Position numbers and translations under genes: made by a program | Shown here: piece after piece, positions 1 to 5,661 of the stretch | Layout: the number at the start of each line of letters is the position of its first letter | How positions within the stretch are numbered: position 1 is the stretch's first letter | NCBI GenBank assembly: GCA_913055925.1 | Contig: CAJXLH010000191.1 | Location: forward strand, 1 to 5,755 | Source of the DNA: an uncultured Maritalea sp. | Lineage (GTDB): Bacteria > Pseudomonadota > Alphaproteobacteria > Rhizobiales > Devosiaceae | Length of the DNA: 5,755 nt | Direction of reading: 5' to 3' | The notes under the pieces: model-generated | The model's database searches: none | What the model saw: only the letters and a program-made list of their open reading frames with translations | Told to the model about the DNA's origin: nothing

Positions 1-709
1 CTTTCATCATCGGCACATAGGCTTTAGCCGTTTGAACGATATCACGTGTTGTGACTTTGCCGGTGAGGTGCTGCGCATCCCAAATCATGATTTGCGGTGG
101 CAAGAACCCAATAACGCCAACTTTGATCGGGCGTTTGTTGCCTGCACCATCAGTGATTTCACGTTCAAGAATTTTGTAAGGCGCGAACAGCGTCTTGTCT
201 TTGGTTGGGTCGGAACCCAACACGGTGCCCATCACAACGTTGGCGCTGACAAATGGGAAGCTTGCGCCTGCAAGTGCTTTGTCCAAGAAGCTTAGGCCAT
301 AATTGAATTCGTGGTTGCCAACGGTTGCAATGTCAAAGCCGAGCGTATTCATGGCTTCGATCATCGGGTGCAGATCACCTTCTTTGAAGCCACGCTCATA
401 CGCAACATAATCGCCCATTGGGTTCCCTTGAATAAGGTCACCATTGTCCATGAGCATGGAGTTTGTTGCTTCGGCGCGCACATCAGCGATCAATGACGCG
501 GTGCGGGCTAGACCCATCGTGTCGCTTGGACGGTCCGCGTAATAGTCATATGGATGCACGGCGACGTGAATGTCGGTGGTTTCCATGATCCGCAAATGCG
601 CTTGCGAGTTGCTCGCCATAGTTGCGAACGGGTGCATGGCGATCAATGCGCCAGCGCTCGCGGAACCCGCCAAAAACGAACGACGCGAAATAGAATTGAG
701 AAGTGACAT
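1..709 (-). CDS. cpdB: CpdB, 2',3'-cyclic-nucleotide 2'-phosphodiesterase / 3'-nucleotidase, N-terminal part (cut by window edge)
   Basis: The first 236 codons of a gene running off the left edge; the family is about 650 residues, so roughly the N-terminal third is present. The enzyme opens 2',3'-cyclic nucleotides and then removes the 3'-phosphate, releasing nucleosides and phosphate in the periplasm. Residues 8-14 (SRRSFLA) are a clear twin-arginine motif followed by a hydrophobic stretch, with possible cleavage after Ala32 or Ala37. The metallophosphatase domain starts near residue 39 with LRIMETTDIH (metal ligands Asp46 and His48), continues with DNGDLIQG (Asp91) and GNHEFNYG (Asn132, His133, Glu134), and has VIGFLPPQIMIWD further on. 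These blocks match E. coli CpdB as I remember it, including the FDYY-like segment and the ALAGA-FP segment. The start is fixed by a strong Shine-Dalgarno. The C-terminal substrate domain is not visible. Identity is confident; the exact substrate range is inferred from the family. Confidence 0.93.
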   Translation of the reverse strand, partial: MSLLNSISRRSFLAGSASAGALIAMHPFATMASNSQAHLRIMETTDIHVAVHPYDYYADRPSDTMGLARTASLIADVRAEATNSMLMDNGDLIQGNPMGDYVAYERGFKEGDLHPMIEAMNTLGFDIATVGNHEFNYGLSFLDKALAGASFPFVSANVVMGTVLGSDPTKDKTLFAPYKILEREITDGAGNKRPIKVGVIGFLPPQIMIWDAQHLTGKVTTRDIVQTAKAYVPMMK

Positions 710-714
710 GATGT

Positions 715-721
715 CCCCCTT
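715..721 (-). promoter_or_regulatory. Ribosome binding site of cpdB
   Basis: The minus strand reads AAGGGGG, ending 5 nt before the ATG at 709. It is a strong Shine-Dalgarno match and confirms the start that places the twin-arginine motif near the N terminus. Confidence 0.8.
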
Positions 722-794
722 GTTAGTGTTTCTCTAGGTGTTTGTGCGGTTGGCTCGGCGCACTTATGGGCGGGGCTGCATATTCATGAGGCTT

Positions 795-814
795 TGATGT
801 CAGTATGGACATCA
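795..814. repeat. Perfect inverted repeat upstream of cpdB (7-bp arms, 6-nt spacer)
   Basis: TGATGTC (795-801) and GACATCA (808-814) are exact reverse complements around AGTATG. The repeat lies 86-105 bp upstream of the cpdB ATG. No T-run follows on either strand, so it is not an intrinsic terminator. The spacing would suit a dimeric regulator, or it could form a hairpin in the cpdB leader. Function is unknown. Confidence 0.5.
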
Positions 815-963
815 GCCCGCTATTTGGTCGCGAATGTGAAAGGCGACGATTGCAGTGTGTCATAATTGGACCGTTTGGTAAAATTTTGATTTGGAATCGT
901 GCGGCCAGTTGCCGTTGCGGGGCAAGGTTTACGCCTCAAATGTTGCAGTTTTCCGGCGGTCTA

Positions 964-981
964 AAGACAGTTTTGTGACGT
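964..981 (-). promoter_or_regulatory. Possible Pho-box-like site upstream of cpdB (weak)
   Basis: On the minus strand two half-sites, ACGTCAC and CTGTCTT, are separated by AAAA, giving the 11-bp period of a Pho box (consensus CTGTCAT-N4-CTGTCAT/C). The second half-site matches 6 of 7 and the first only 4 of 7. It lies about 255 bp from the cpdB start and I see no good -10 at the expected distance. The idea rests partly on cpdB being a phosphate-releasing enzyme, so this is a candidate only. Confidence 0.25.
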
Positions 982-1015
982 TTGATGCTTGTGGAAAATG
1001 TCGGGAAATGAACAC

Positions 1016-1046
1016 AAAAAAACGCGCCGCAGAGGTCTGCGACGCG
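1016..1046 (-). terminator. Rho-independent terminator of carA
   Basis: On the minus strand a GC-rich stem pairs 1046-1036 with 1033-1023 (11 complementary positions including one G-T, of which the innermost would open to leave a tetraloop ACCT). It is followed at once by seven T (1022-1016). The stem begins 28 nt after the carA stop codon. This is a textbook intrinsic terminator and separates carA transcription from cpdB. Confidence 0.9.
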
Positions 1047-1074
1047 CTGGATAATGTTTGGATTTGAAGCGTTG

Positions 1075-2247
1075 TTACGCGTTCACAGTGCCGCGAACAT
1101 TGTCCAAGAAACGCTTGAAGAGATAGTGGCTGTCATGTGGGCCAGGTGATGCTTCAGGGTGATATTGCACAGAGAAGATCGGCTTGCCGTCAACGGCGAG
1201 GCCACAATTTGACTGATCGAACAATGAAACGTGTGTCTGCGACACGCCAGCAGGTAGGCTGTCTGCGTCAACAGCAAAGCCGTGGTTCATCGATGTGATT
1301 TCCACTTTGCCTGTGGTGAGATCTTTCACCGGATGGTTCGCACCATGGTGACCTTGGTGCATTTTGACCGTTTTTGCGCCAAGAGCGAGGGCGAGAAGTT
1401 GATGACCAAGGCAGATACCAAACATTGGTTTGTCTGAAGCAACCAGTTCTTTGATAATGTCGACGGCATATTCGCCTGTGGCAGCTGGATCGCCTGGGCC
1501 GTTGGAAAGGAAAATGCCATCTGGGTTAAGTGCCAAAATGTCTTTGGCTGGTGTCGATGCGCTTACAACGGTGACGGTGACATCTTCGTTTGCGAGGCAG
1601 CGCAAGATGTTTGCCTTCGCGCCATAGTCAACTGCCACAATGTGGTTCTTTGGTGCGTCGATTGGCTTAAAGCCTTGGTTCCAAACCCAGCGGCCTTCTT
1701 TCCACTCATATGTTTTTGCGGTGGAAACGTCAGCGGCAAGATCGGCGTTTTCAAGGCCTTTGAAATTCGCGAGTGCTTCGGCGATTGCCTTCTCGTCAAA
1801 TACGCCATCTGGTGCGTGCGCGATAACACCGTTGGTTAGGCCGTTTGTGCGGATGTAAGCGGTTAAGGCGCGTGTATCGACGCCAGAGATGCCAATGATG
1901 CCGCGTTCTTTGAGCCATTCGTCAAGGTGCTTGGCTGCGCGGTAGTTTGATGGGTTGGTGATATCTGCTTTGAGCACACAGCCGACCGCGCCAGTTCCTG
2001 TCGCATTGTCGAGTGTTTCGATATCTTCATCGTTCGCGCCAACATTGCCAATGTGTGGGAATGTGAATGTCACGATTTGGCCAGCATAAGAAAGATCGGT
2101 GAGGATTTCTTGGTAGCCGGTGAGCGCTGTGTTGAAGCAGACCTCGGCAACAGCGTGTCCTGTCGCGCCTAAACCGCGCCCTTCAATACGGGTGCCGTTT
2201 TCCAAAATCAAAAGTGCGGTGGTTTTTTCTTCCTGCCAGCCGGTCAT
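1075..2247 (-). CDS. carA: CarA, carbamoyl-phosphate synthetase small (glutaminase) subunit
   Basis: A 390-residue protein, the normal length for the family. CarA hydrolyses glutamine and channels ammonia to CarB, which makes carbamoyl phosphate for pyrimidine and arginine synthesis in the cytoplasm. The N-terminal CPSase small-chain domain (about 8-140) shows LENGTRIEGRGLGA, FNTALTGYQEILTDLSYAGQ, PHIGNVGAN and SGVDTRALTAYIR. The C-terminal class I glutamine amidotransferase domain (about 200-385) shows VDYGAKANILRCL, LSNGPGDP, the nucleophile Cys279 in GICLGHQLLALALG, and His363 and Glu365 in QYHPEASPGPHDS, so the catalytic triad is complete. An in-frame ATG at 2340 would add 31 residues, but that stretch has no family similarity that I recognise, and an AAGGGGA site sits 5 nt before the ATG at 2247, so I use 2247. 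carB is not next to it in this window. A strong terminator follows, so carA is probably transcribed alone. Confidence 0.97.
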   Translation of the reverse strand: MTGWQEEKTTALLILENGTRIEGRGLGATGHAVAEVCFNTALTGYQEILTDLSYAGQIVTFTFPHIGNVGANDEDIETLDNATGTGAVGCVLKADITNPSNYRAAKHLDEWLKERGIIGISGVDTRALTAYIRTNGLTNGVIAHAPDGVFDEKAIAEALANFKGLENADLAADVSTAKTYEWKEGRWVWNQGFKPIDAPKNHIVAVDYGAKANILRCLANEDVTVTVVSASTPAKDILALNPDGIFLSNGPGDPAATGEYAVDIIKELVASDKPMFGICLGHQLLALALGAKTVKMHQGHHGANHPVKDLTTGKVEITSMNHGFAVDADSLPAGVSQTHVSLFDQSNCGLAVDGKPIFSVQYHPEASPGPHDSHYLFKRFLDNVRGTVNA

Positions 2248-2252
2248 TTCAT

Positions 2253-2259
2253 TCCCCTT
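2253..2259 (-). promoter_or_regulatory. Ribosome binding site that fixes the carA start
   Basis: The minus strand reads AAGGGGA, 5 nt before the ATG at 2247. It favours this start over the in-frame ATG at 2340, for which I see no comparable site. Confidence 0.8.
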
Positions 2260-2277
2260 GACGCGATCTCTAATGGG

Positions 2278-2294
2278 TTGGGCATATGGCCCAA
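2278..2294 (-). repeat. Inverted repeat / leader hairpin just upstream of carA
   Basis: TTGGGC (2278-2283) and GCCCAA (2289-2294) are exact complements around a 5-nt spacer. The repeat ends 31 nt upstream of the carA ATG and would form a 6-bp hairpin in the carA mRNA leader. No T-run follows, so it is not a simple attenuator. It could be an operator or a structure affecting translation; function is unproven. Confidence 0.45.
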
Positions 2295-2399
2295 ATTTGA
2301 CCGATCCGGGGTATCTCAATTTGTGCGAAACCGTCAGCAAGTCTGGGGCTAGGCCAATGACTTTCAGCGGTTTGATCTGAGCTACTCTGGATCAGGCGG

Positions 2400-2428
2400 A
2401 AACTAAGAGAGAAAGAGGATTTCGTCAA
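2400..2428 (-). promoter_or_regulatory. Candidate carA promoter
   Basis: On the minus strand TTGACG (2428-2423) is a good -35, then 17 bp, then TAGTTT (2405-2400) as a poor -10 (3 of 6). Transcription would start near 2393, leaving a leader of about 145 nt before the carA ATG that contains the 2278-2294 hairpin. The -35 is convincing and the -10 is not, so confidence is limited. Confidence 0.4.
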
Positions 2429-2491
2429 CAGATTCGAATAAAAGAATTACGTTATTAAAAACAATCATTTAGACCATTTGGTAAAGATGGT

Positions 2492-2520
2492 TTGGCATTG
2501 TGCATCTACTTAGGTATAAC
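2492..2520 (+). promoter_or_regulatory. Sigma70-type promoter of the YqeY-domain gene
   Basis: TTGGCA (2492-2497, 5 of 6) and TATAAC (2515-2520, 5 of 6) are separated by exactly 17 bp, with an AT-rich stretch (about 2437-2470) upstream. Transcription would start near 2527, 30 nt before the ATG at 2557. This makes the in-frame ATG at 2500 impossible as a start for this transcript, because it lies between the -35 and the -10. Confidence 0.7.
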
Positions 2521-2556
2521 CATCGGATCGTAGTCAGCACGGAATTCATCGAAAAA

Positions 2557-3009
2557 ATGCGAGATAAAATCAGTCAGGCGCTTAAAGAGTCAATCAAAGC
2601 GCGGGACACACGCCGCACGGCGACGTTTCGTTTGATCAACGCTGCGATCAAGGATCGCGATATTGCAGCGCGTGGCGAGGGCAAGGACCCTGCGTCCGAG
2701 CAAGAGATTTTGCAAATTTTGCAGAAAATGGTGAAGCAGCGGATCGAGTCTGCCACGGTTTATGAAGAAAATGATCGCGCGGAGTTGGCGCAGCAAGAGC
2801 GCGAAGAAATTGCGATCATCGAGGAATTGTTGCCACAGCCATTGAGCGACGATGAAGTTTCTGCGGCAATTCAAGACGCCATCAAAGAAACTGGCGCTGA
2901 AGGTCTGCGCGATATGGGCAAAGTGGTTGGCGTTTTGAAAGCCAAGTTCCCTGGTCGTATTGATATGGGCCAAGCGTCGAAGTCCGTGAAGGCGGCTTTG
3001 AACAGCTAA
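2557..3009 (+). CDS. GatB/YqeY domain-containing protein
   Basis: A 150-residue, highly charged, mostly helical cytoplasmic protein of the YqeY family, which resembles the C-terminal tRNA-binding domain of the GatB amidotransferase subunit. Family hallmarks are RTATFRLINAAIKDRDIAARG (about 20-39), a helix with QILQKMVKQRIESA (about 53-66), LAQQEREEIAIIEELLPQPL (about 77-96) and the C-terminal GLRDMGKVVGVLKAKFPGRIDMG (about 116-138). There is no signal peptide or membrane segment. The cellular role of stand-alone YqeY is not well defined; a link to tRNA-dependent amidation or translation is inferred from the domain. I start it at 2557 because the promoter -10 lies at 2515-2520 and because MRDKIS... 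is the usual family N terminus. The ribosome site before it is weak. The stop is followed after 3 nt by the next gene, so the two are very probably cotranscribed. The divergent carA neighbour fits the Hyphomicrobiales gene order. Confidence 0.93.
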   Translation: MRDKISQALKESIKARDTRRTATFRLINAAIKDRDIAARGEGKDPASEQEILQILQKMVKQRIESATVYEENDRAELAQQEREEIAIIEELLPQPLSDDEVSAAIQDAIKETGAEGLRDMGKVVGVLKAKFPGRIDMGQASKSVKAALNS

Positions 3010-3012
3010 ATC

Positions 3013-3525
3013 ATGTCTGACGAGAATGCCGTCAGATTGGAGAAAATAGCGTCGCACCATAGTGCGGCGCTTTTATCGTTTGAGCGCGAAAACGCTGAGC
3101 ACTTTACACAATACGTGCCGCCGCGCCCGCCAGAAATGCTGACTACGGATGGCATGACAGCTGCCATCCAATCGCTGGTCGATGAGATGGAGCGCGGCGA
3201 AGGCATGTATTTTGTGGCCCTTGATGGCGACGATGTTGTCGGTCGGTTAAACTTCACTTTTGACGGTGAAGCCGCTGAAGTTGGCTACCGTGTGGGCAAA
3301 AATGCCTCGGGTCGCGGTTTGGCGGGCTGGATGCTTAATGAAGGAGCAGCCGTGGTTAAGACCAGTGGCGTGATTTTGCGGCTCACCGGGCATTCTCTTT
3401 CCACAAACCCTGCCTCCATTCGCGTGATGGAACGCGCTGGGTTTGAACTTGTGCACGTTGACGAAGGTGGCGGCGCGAAAGTTGGTATGAGCGGCGATAT
3501 CCACTTCTTTGAGCGTCAATTGTAG
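3013..3525 (+). CDS. GNAT-family N-acetyltransferase (RimJ/RimL-like)
   Basis: A 170-residue cytoplasmic protein with the GNAT fold, transferring an acetyl group from acetyl-CoA to an unknown amine. An N-terminal stretch with FERENAEHFTQYVPPRP (about 23-39) is typical of RimJ/RimL-like members. The central strands are MYFVALDGDDVVGRLNF (65-81) and AAEVGYRVGKNASGRGLA (87-104); the latter holds the acetyl-CoA loop GRG at 100-102, although the usual Gln/Arg opening the loop motif is Asn97. Motif B follows as LSTNPASIRVMERAGFEL (129-146). The gene starts 3 nt after the YqeY-domain stop, with no obvious Shine-Dalgarno, so translational coupling is likely. It ends 54 bp before dnaG. RimI/RimJ-type ribosomal-protein acetylation would suit the translation-linked neighbour, but nothing in the sequence fixes the substrate; antibiotic or small-molecule acetylation is equally possible. 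Confidence 0.88.
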   Translation: MSDENAVRLEKIASHHSAALLSFERENAEHFTQYVPPRPPEMLTTDGMTAAIQSLVDEMERGEGMYFVALDGDDVVGRLNFTFDGEAAEVGYRVGKNASGRGLAGWMLNEGAAVVKTSGVILRLTGHSLSTNPASIRVMERAGFELVHVDEGGGAKVGMSGDIHFFERQL

Positions 3526-3579
3526 TTGATTGGCAGCGTTGCGATTGCAATGTGACCTGTTTGAGCATTAGATAGAGCT

Positions 3580-5520
3580 ATGCGGTTTTCTGATCAGTTT
3601 CTGGACGACATTCGTGATCGAGTTTCGATCTCACAAGTTGTGGGAGAGCATGTCGCGTGGGATAAAAAGAAATCTCAGCCGCAGCGCGGGGACTATTGGG
3701 CGTGCTGCCCATTTCATGGTGAAAAAACGCCAAGTTTCCATGCGGATGACCGTCGCGGACGCTATCACTGTTTTGGCTGTGGCGTATCGGGTGACCAGTT
3801 TCGGTTTCTAACTGAGAAGACCGGTATGTCTTTCCCCGAAGCAGTGGAGCGGTTGGCAAATGTGGCAGGTTTGCCGATGCCGCAACAAGATCCGCAAGCG
3901 GCGGCGCGGGCTGAAAAGCGCAAATCGCTCTATGATGTGATGGACATGGCTGCAGGCTATTTTGAGCAAGCGCTGGCTGCAAATGTTGGCGCGCGGGCGC
4001 GTGGTTATTTGCATGAGCGCGGTGTGGCACCGAAATTTCAAAACATGTTCCGCCTCGGCTTTGCGCCAGACAGCCGAAACGGTTTGAAAGAATATCTCGC
4101 GTCCAATGGTGTGACGGCAAAAGAGATGATTGATTGCGGTTTGCTGGTAGCGGGCGATGACATCGCTGTGCCGTTTGACCGTTTTCGTGATCGTTTGATG
4201 TTCCCCATCACCGATATGCGGGGGCGTGTTGTGGCGTTTGGTGGGCGTGCTATGTCGCCCGAAGCGCGTGCGAAATATCTCAACTCGCCAGAGACTGATC
4301 TCTTCCATAAACGGCGGATGCTTTATAACGGCCAGATGGCTCGACAAGCGTCGCATGACGGTCAGCCCTTGATCGTTGTTGAGGGTTACATGGACGTGAT
4401 CGCGTTGGTGCAGACCGGTTATAATGGCGCGGTGGCGCCGCTCGGTACGGCGTTGACGGACGACCATCTCGGTCTTTTGTGGAAGATGACCGACAGGCCA
4501 ATTTTGTGTTTTGATGGCGATAGTGCAGGCCAGCGGGCAGCAGATAAATCAATGGATATTATGCTGCCAATGCTAAAGCCGGGTGTGACCGCAGAAATTA
4601 TCCGTCTGCCTGAAGGCGTTGATCCGGATGATTTGATCCAGAAAGAAGGCCGACAAGGGTTTGAGGCATTGCTCAAATCGAAAGTGCCGCTGTCTGAGGC
4701 TTTGTGGGAGCGCGAAATTCGCGGTGCGCGTACGGACACGCCTGAAGCGAAAGCGGCGCTTGAGTTTAAGTTGAAATCGTTGGCCAATGAGATTGCAGAT
4801 CAATCGGTGCGAAAGCACTATGGCCAAGCTTTTAACGATAAGCTTTATCAGCTTTTCCGCGCGGGCCGCGGGTTTGGTGCAAAGTCCAATACGCAACGTG
4901 GTGGTGGCAATTATCAATCTGGCGGGCAGGGGCGATTTTCTCGCGGCGGCGGCAATAAGGGTTATCAAGTTTCAAGTTCTTTAAAGCGAACTTTGATGCC
5001 GAATGCATCTGGCTCCGGCGTTGCGTCACGCGAGGCGGTGATTTTGGCCAGCCTGATCAACCACCCTGAGTTGGTTGAAATGCATTTGGAGGATCTAGCA
5101 GAAATTGATCTGCAATCTGGCATTGTCAGGAAAATGCTTGATCTCATTCTCGCCGCTTATTCTGGTAATCCAGAGATTAAAGCCGAGCAGCTTCGTGACC
5201 GATTGAGCGGTGCTGGGTTTGGTGAAGAGCTGGCGCGAGTTGACCATATAATGAAGAACCAAGGCATCTGGCAGGTGACCAGTCAGGCCGATTTTCGCGA
5301 TGCGGAAGTTGGACTGAATCACGCTTTGGCCTTGCATTATAAATCTCATCGGTTAAATAGAGAGCTTAAGGCAGCCGAAATGGCGCTTGGAAATGAGCCA
5401 AGCGAAGAGTCGTACGAACGGTTGCGAGACATCCAGAACCAAATTACCAGTGTTGATGGCACTGAGGCTCTGATTGAGGGATTTGGTTCGTTATCTGGAC
5501 GCTCGACGCGGAGCCTTTAG
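3580..5520 (+). CDS. dnaG: DnaG, DNA primase
   Basis: A 646-residue primase, normal for alphaproteobacteria. It makes RNA primers for Okazaki fragments and works with the replicative helicase DnaB. The N-terminal CHC2 zinc-binding domain (about 1-100) has CPFHGEKTPSF and YHCFGCGVSGD, with ligands Cys43, His46, Cys64 and Cys67; an additional Cys42 lies next to the first. The core shows RDRLMFPITDMRGRVVAFGGR (204-224) and a TOPRIM fold with VVEGYMDVIAL (Glu268, Asp272), PLGTALT (287-293), FDGDSAGQ (Asp312, Asp314) and GVDPDDLI (346-353). A Gly/Arg/Ser/Asn/Gln-rich linker (about 427-468) joins it to the C-terminal helicase-binding domain (about 483-646), which begins SREAVILASLINHPELVE. The start agrees with the family N terminus (MRFSDQFLDDIRDRV); its ribosome site is only AGAG. 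It lies 54 bp after the acetyltransferase, with no clear terminator between, so readthrough from the YqeY promoter is likely. A terminator-like hairpin covers its stop codon. Confidence 0.98.
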   Translation: MRFSDQFLDDIRDRVSISQVVGEHVAWDKKKSQPQRGDYWACCPFHGEKTPSFHADDRRGRYHCFGCGVSGDQFRFLTEKTGMSFPEAVERLANVAGLPMPQQDPQAAARAEKRKSLYDVMDMAAGYFEQALAANVGARARGYLHERGVAPKFQNMFRLGFAPDSRNGLKEYLASNGVTAKEMIDCGLLVAGDDIAVPFDRFRDRLMFPITDMRGRVVAFGGRAMSPEARAKYLNSPETDLFHKRRMLYNGQMARQASHDGQPLIVVEGYMDVIALVQTGYNGAVAPLGTALTDDHLGLLWKMTDRPILCFDGDSAGQRAADKSMDIMLPMLKPGVTAEIIRLPEGVDPDDLIQKEGRQGFEALLKSKVPLSEALWEREIRGARTDTPEAKAALEFKLKSLANEIADQSVRKHYGQAFNDKLYQLFRAGRGFGAKSNTQRGGGNYQSGGQGRFSRGGGNKGYQVSSSLKRTLMPNASGSGVASREAVILASLINHPELVEMHLEDLAEIDLQSGIVRKMLDLILAAYSGNPEIKAEQLRDRLSGAGFGEELARVDHIMKNQGIWQVTSQADFRDAEVGLNHALALHYKSHRLNRELKAAEMALGNEPSEESYERLRDIQNQITSVDGTEALIEGFGSLSGRSTRSL

Positions 5521-5540
5521 GGGTGCCGGTCGGGTTTTTT
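5502..5540 (+). terminator. Probable intrinsic terminator overlapping the dnaG stop codon
   Basis: CTCGAC (5502-5507) pairs with GTCGGG (5529-5534), with one G-T pair, and after a bulged G at 5508, CGG (5509-5511) pairs with CCG (5526-5528). Weaker pairing closes the inner loop (CC 5514-5515 with GG 5522-5523). Six T follow at 5535-5540. The left arm lies inside the last codons of dnaG and the stop codon is in the loop. The imperfect stem and long inner loop make it less certain than the carA terminator. Confidence 0.55.
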
Positions 5541-5541
5541 G

Positions 5542-5562
5542 CGTATTCGCGCTTGCGATACG
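5542..5562. repeat. Small inverted repeat in the dnaG-rpoD gap
   Basis: CGTATTCGC (5542-5550) and GCGATACG (5555-5562) are complementary over 8 bp with one bulged T, around GCTT. No T-run follows on the plus strand, so it is not itself a rightward terminator; it may add to the hairpin before it or belong to the rpoD leader. Confidence 0.35.
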
Positions 5563-5661
5563 TCAAATGGTAACGAATCGATAAGTCCGATTGTTTATTC
5601 CGTTACATACGAGAATTTGCAATCACCCTTGTTTGGGCTTTGTTGTCTCACCACATATTAA

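Larger units (their letters stand above)
710..1015. other. Non-coding region upstream of cpdB, beyond the carA terminator
   Basis: About 300 bp with no credible gene on either strand. It lies between the carA terminator and cpdB and should hold the cpdB promoter, but I could not find a good -35/-10 pair on the minus strand. It contains a perfect inverted repeat (795-814), a weak Pho-box-like direct repeat (964-981) and a 14-bp motif (869-882) that recurs with one mismatch in the control region between carA and the YqeY gene. Confidence 0.6.

Noticed and set aside
32..496. Two open plus-strand frames (32-295 and 311-496)
   Set aside because: They lie antisense to cpdB, whose strand shows conserved metallophosphatase motifs throughout; their translations resemble no family I know.
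854..873. TGTCAT-like sequence on the plus strand considered as a Pho box
   Set aside because: The second half-site does not match, and it faces away from cpdB.
2248..2340. 31-residue N-terminal extension of CarA from the in-frame ATG at 2340
   Set aside because: The extension has no family similarity I recognise, contains a leader palindrome, and a strong Shine-Dalgarno lies just before the ATG at 2247.
2500..2556. 19-residue N-terminal extension of the YqeY-domain protein
   Set aside because: The ATG at 2500 lies inside the promoter (between its -35 and -10), and the family normally begins at the methionine at 2557.
2590..3060. 156-codon minus-strand frame opposite the YqeY-domain gene
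   Set aside because: The plus strand encodes a clear family member with its own promoter; the reverse frame has no recognisable motif.
3526..3579. Possible separate dnaG promoter in the 54-bp gap
   Set aside because: TTGATT and TTGCGA occur there, but no acceptable -10 lies at 16-18 bp from either.
3578..4968. Several long minus-strand open frames opposite dnaG (for example 3578-4120 and 3808-4467)
   Set aside because: They are shadows of the dnaG reading frame; their translations are His/Arg-rich with no recognisable domain and no ribosome site.
5620..5661. Possible rpoD promoter (TTGTTT with CATATT or TATTAA)
   Set aside because: Spacing is 19-21 bp and both hexamers are poor, so I could not support a specific promoter.
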